Assembly (NCBI GenBank): GCA_038239345.1
Contig: JBBSEX010000110.1
Location: 1 to 6,046, forward strand
Source: JBBSEX01 sp038239345
GTDB lineage: Bacteria > Acidobacteriota > Terriglobia > Bryobacterales > Bryobacteraceae
DNA: 6,046 nucleotides
Direction: 5' to 3'
Shown here one piece after another: positions 5,766 through 6,046 of the stretch. Below the pieces are notes generated by a model. That model was given only the letters and a program-made list of their open reading frames with translations, was not told where the DNA came from and made no database searches. A program made the translations under genes and the position numbers. Position 1 is the first letter of the stretch, and each line of letters starts with the position of its first letter.

Positions 5766-6046
5766 ATGAGCACATTTACAATCGACAACGAGAACAACAT
5801 CACCGTGTACGCCGGGACAGAGGAAACCGCGCAGGCCGGTGGTTCAACTACGACGAGTTTCGACTCGCTAGCGGCCCTCAGCAAGGTGTCCGCGGACTGG
5901 CAGATGAGCCGGTTCGTCGAGATCTGGAACAGCATCGCCGGCCAAACTCCGGTGAAGAAGTTCACGGACCGAAAGTCAGCCGTCGCGCGGATCTGGAAGG
6001 CCATTCAGCCGCTGGCATCCGACGTTGAAAGAAGCGAACTGACCCC
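5766..6046 (+). CDS. DUF3489-family protein, N-terminal part (runs off the window)
   Basis: About 93 codons are present without a stop before the window ends. The start MSTFTIDNENNITVYAGTEE, then TSFDSLAALSKVSADWQMSR, then FVEIWNSIAGQTPVKKF and AVARIWKAIQPLA, follow the typical N-terminal half of DUF3489 proteins. Those read '(F)TID..NNITAF...EEA', a short 'F.(T/S)...L..L...W...R.V.IWNS(L/I).G.TPVKKF..R..A..RIW..IQ.L'. In known members a Lys/Ala-rich linker and the C-terminal DUF3489 domain follow; these must lie beyond 6046. The function is unknown; a nucleic-acid-binding role is often guessed from the basic linker and winged-helix-like end, but nothing here proves it. The gene has its own strong ribosome binding site and about 175 bases of upstream non-coding DNA, so it is probably transcribed alone or is first in its unit. 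A relic of a second member's C-terminus lies at 252-411. Confidence 0.88.
   Translation, partial: MSTFTIDNENNITVYAGTEETAQAGGSTTTSFDSLAALSKVSADWQMSRFVEIWNSIAGQTPVKKFTDRKSAVARIWKAIQPLASDVERSELT

Overview
The window looks like a piece of an Acidobacteriota chromosome, most likely of the Solibacter/Bryobacter type. This rests on protein content recalled from those genomes, not on a search: a very large secreted Asp-box (BNR) repeat protein ending in tandem two-cysteine domains, DUF3489 proteins, and an IS481/rve-type transposase tail.

One intact gene dominates: a 1334-residue secreted protein at 1190-5194 (+). It has a signal peptide, about twelve Asp-box motifs that suggest one or two beta-propellers, and four C-terminal repeats of about 145 residues. 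Each repeat carries two cysteines 36-37 residues apart. Its ligand or substrate cannot be read from the sequence.

Everything to the left of it appears to be wreckage. At 252-411 (+) is the frameshifted C-terminal DUF3489 domain of a lost gene. At about 397-412 it runs straight into the frameshifted C-terminal tail of a DDE transposase (412-641, +). This abuts, head to head, the 3' end of a MerC-like membrane protein gene on the opposite strand (homology about 627-1004, -), whose last residues have been lost or replaced. A short piece resembling the C-terminal helix of ORF6N-type proteins lies at 1078-1140 (+), just before the ribosome binding site of the large gene. Nothing recognisable was found at 1-251.

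To the right, only 19 bases after the large gene and convergent with it, lies a C-terminal relic of gpsA (NAD(P)-dependent glycerol-3-phosphate dehydrogenase, 5214-5589, -). It has two single-G deletions and a deletion of about 16 codons. After about 175 bases of non-coding DNA, a new and apparently healthy DUF3489-family gene starts at 5766 (+) with a good ribosome binding site and leaves the window.

No operon is visible. The window reads as an island of decayed and rearranged genes around one conserved secreted-protein gene, with DUF3489 sequences at both ends. I see no CRISPR array, RNA gene, complete insertion sequence or recognisable defence system. The most distinctive feature is the quadruple two-cysteine repeat of the secreted protein.
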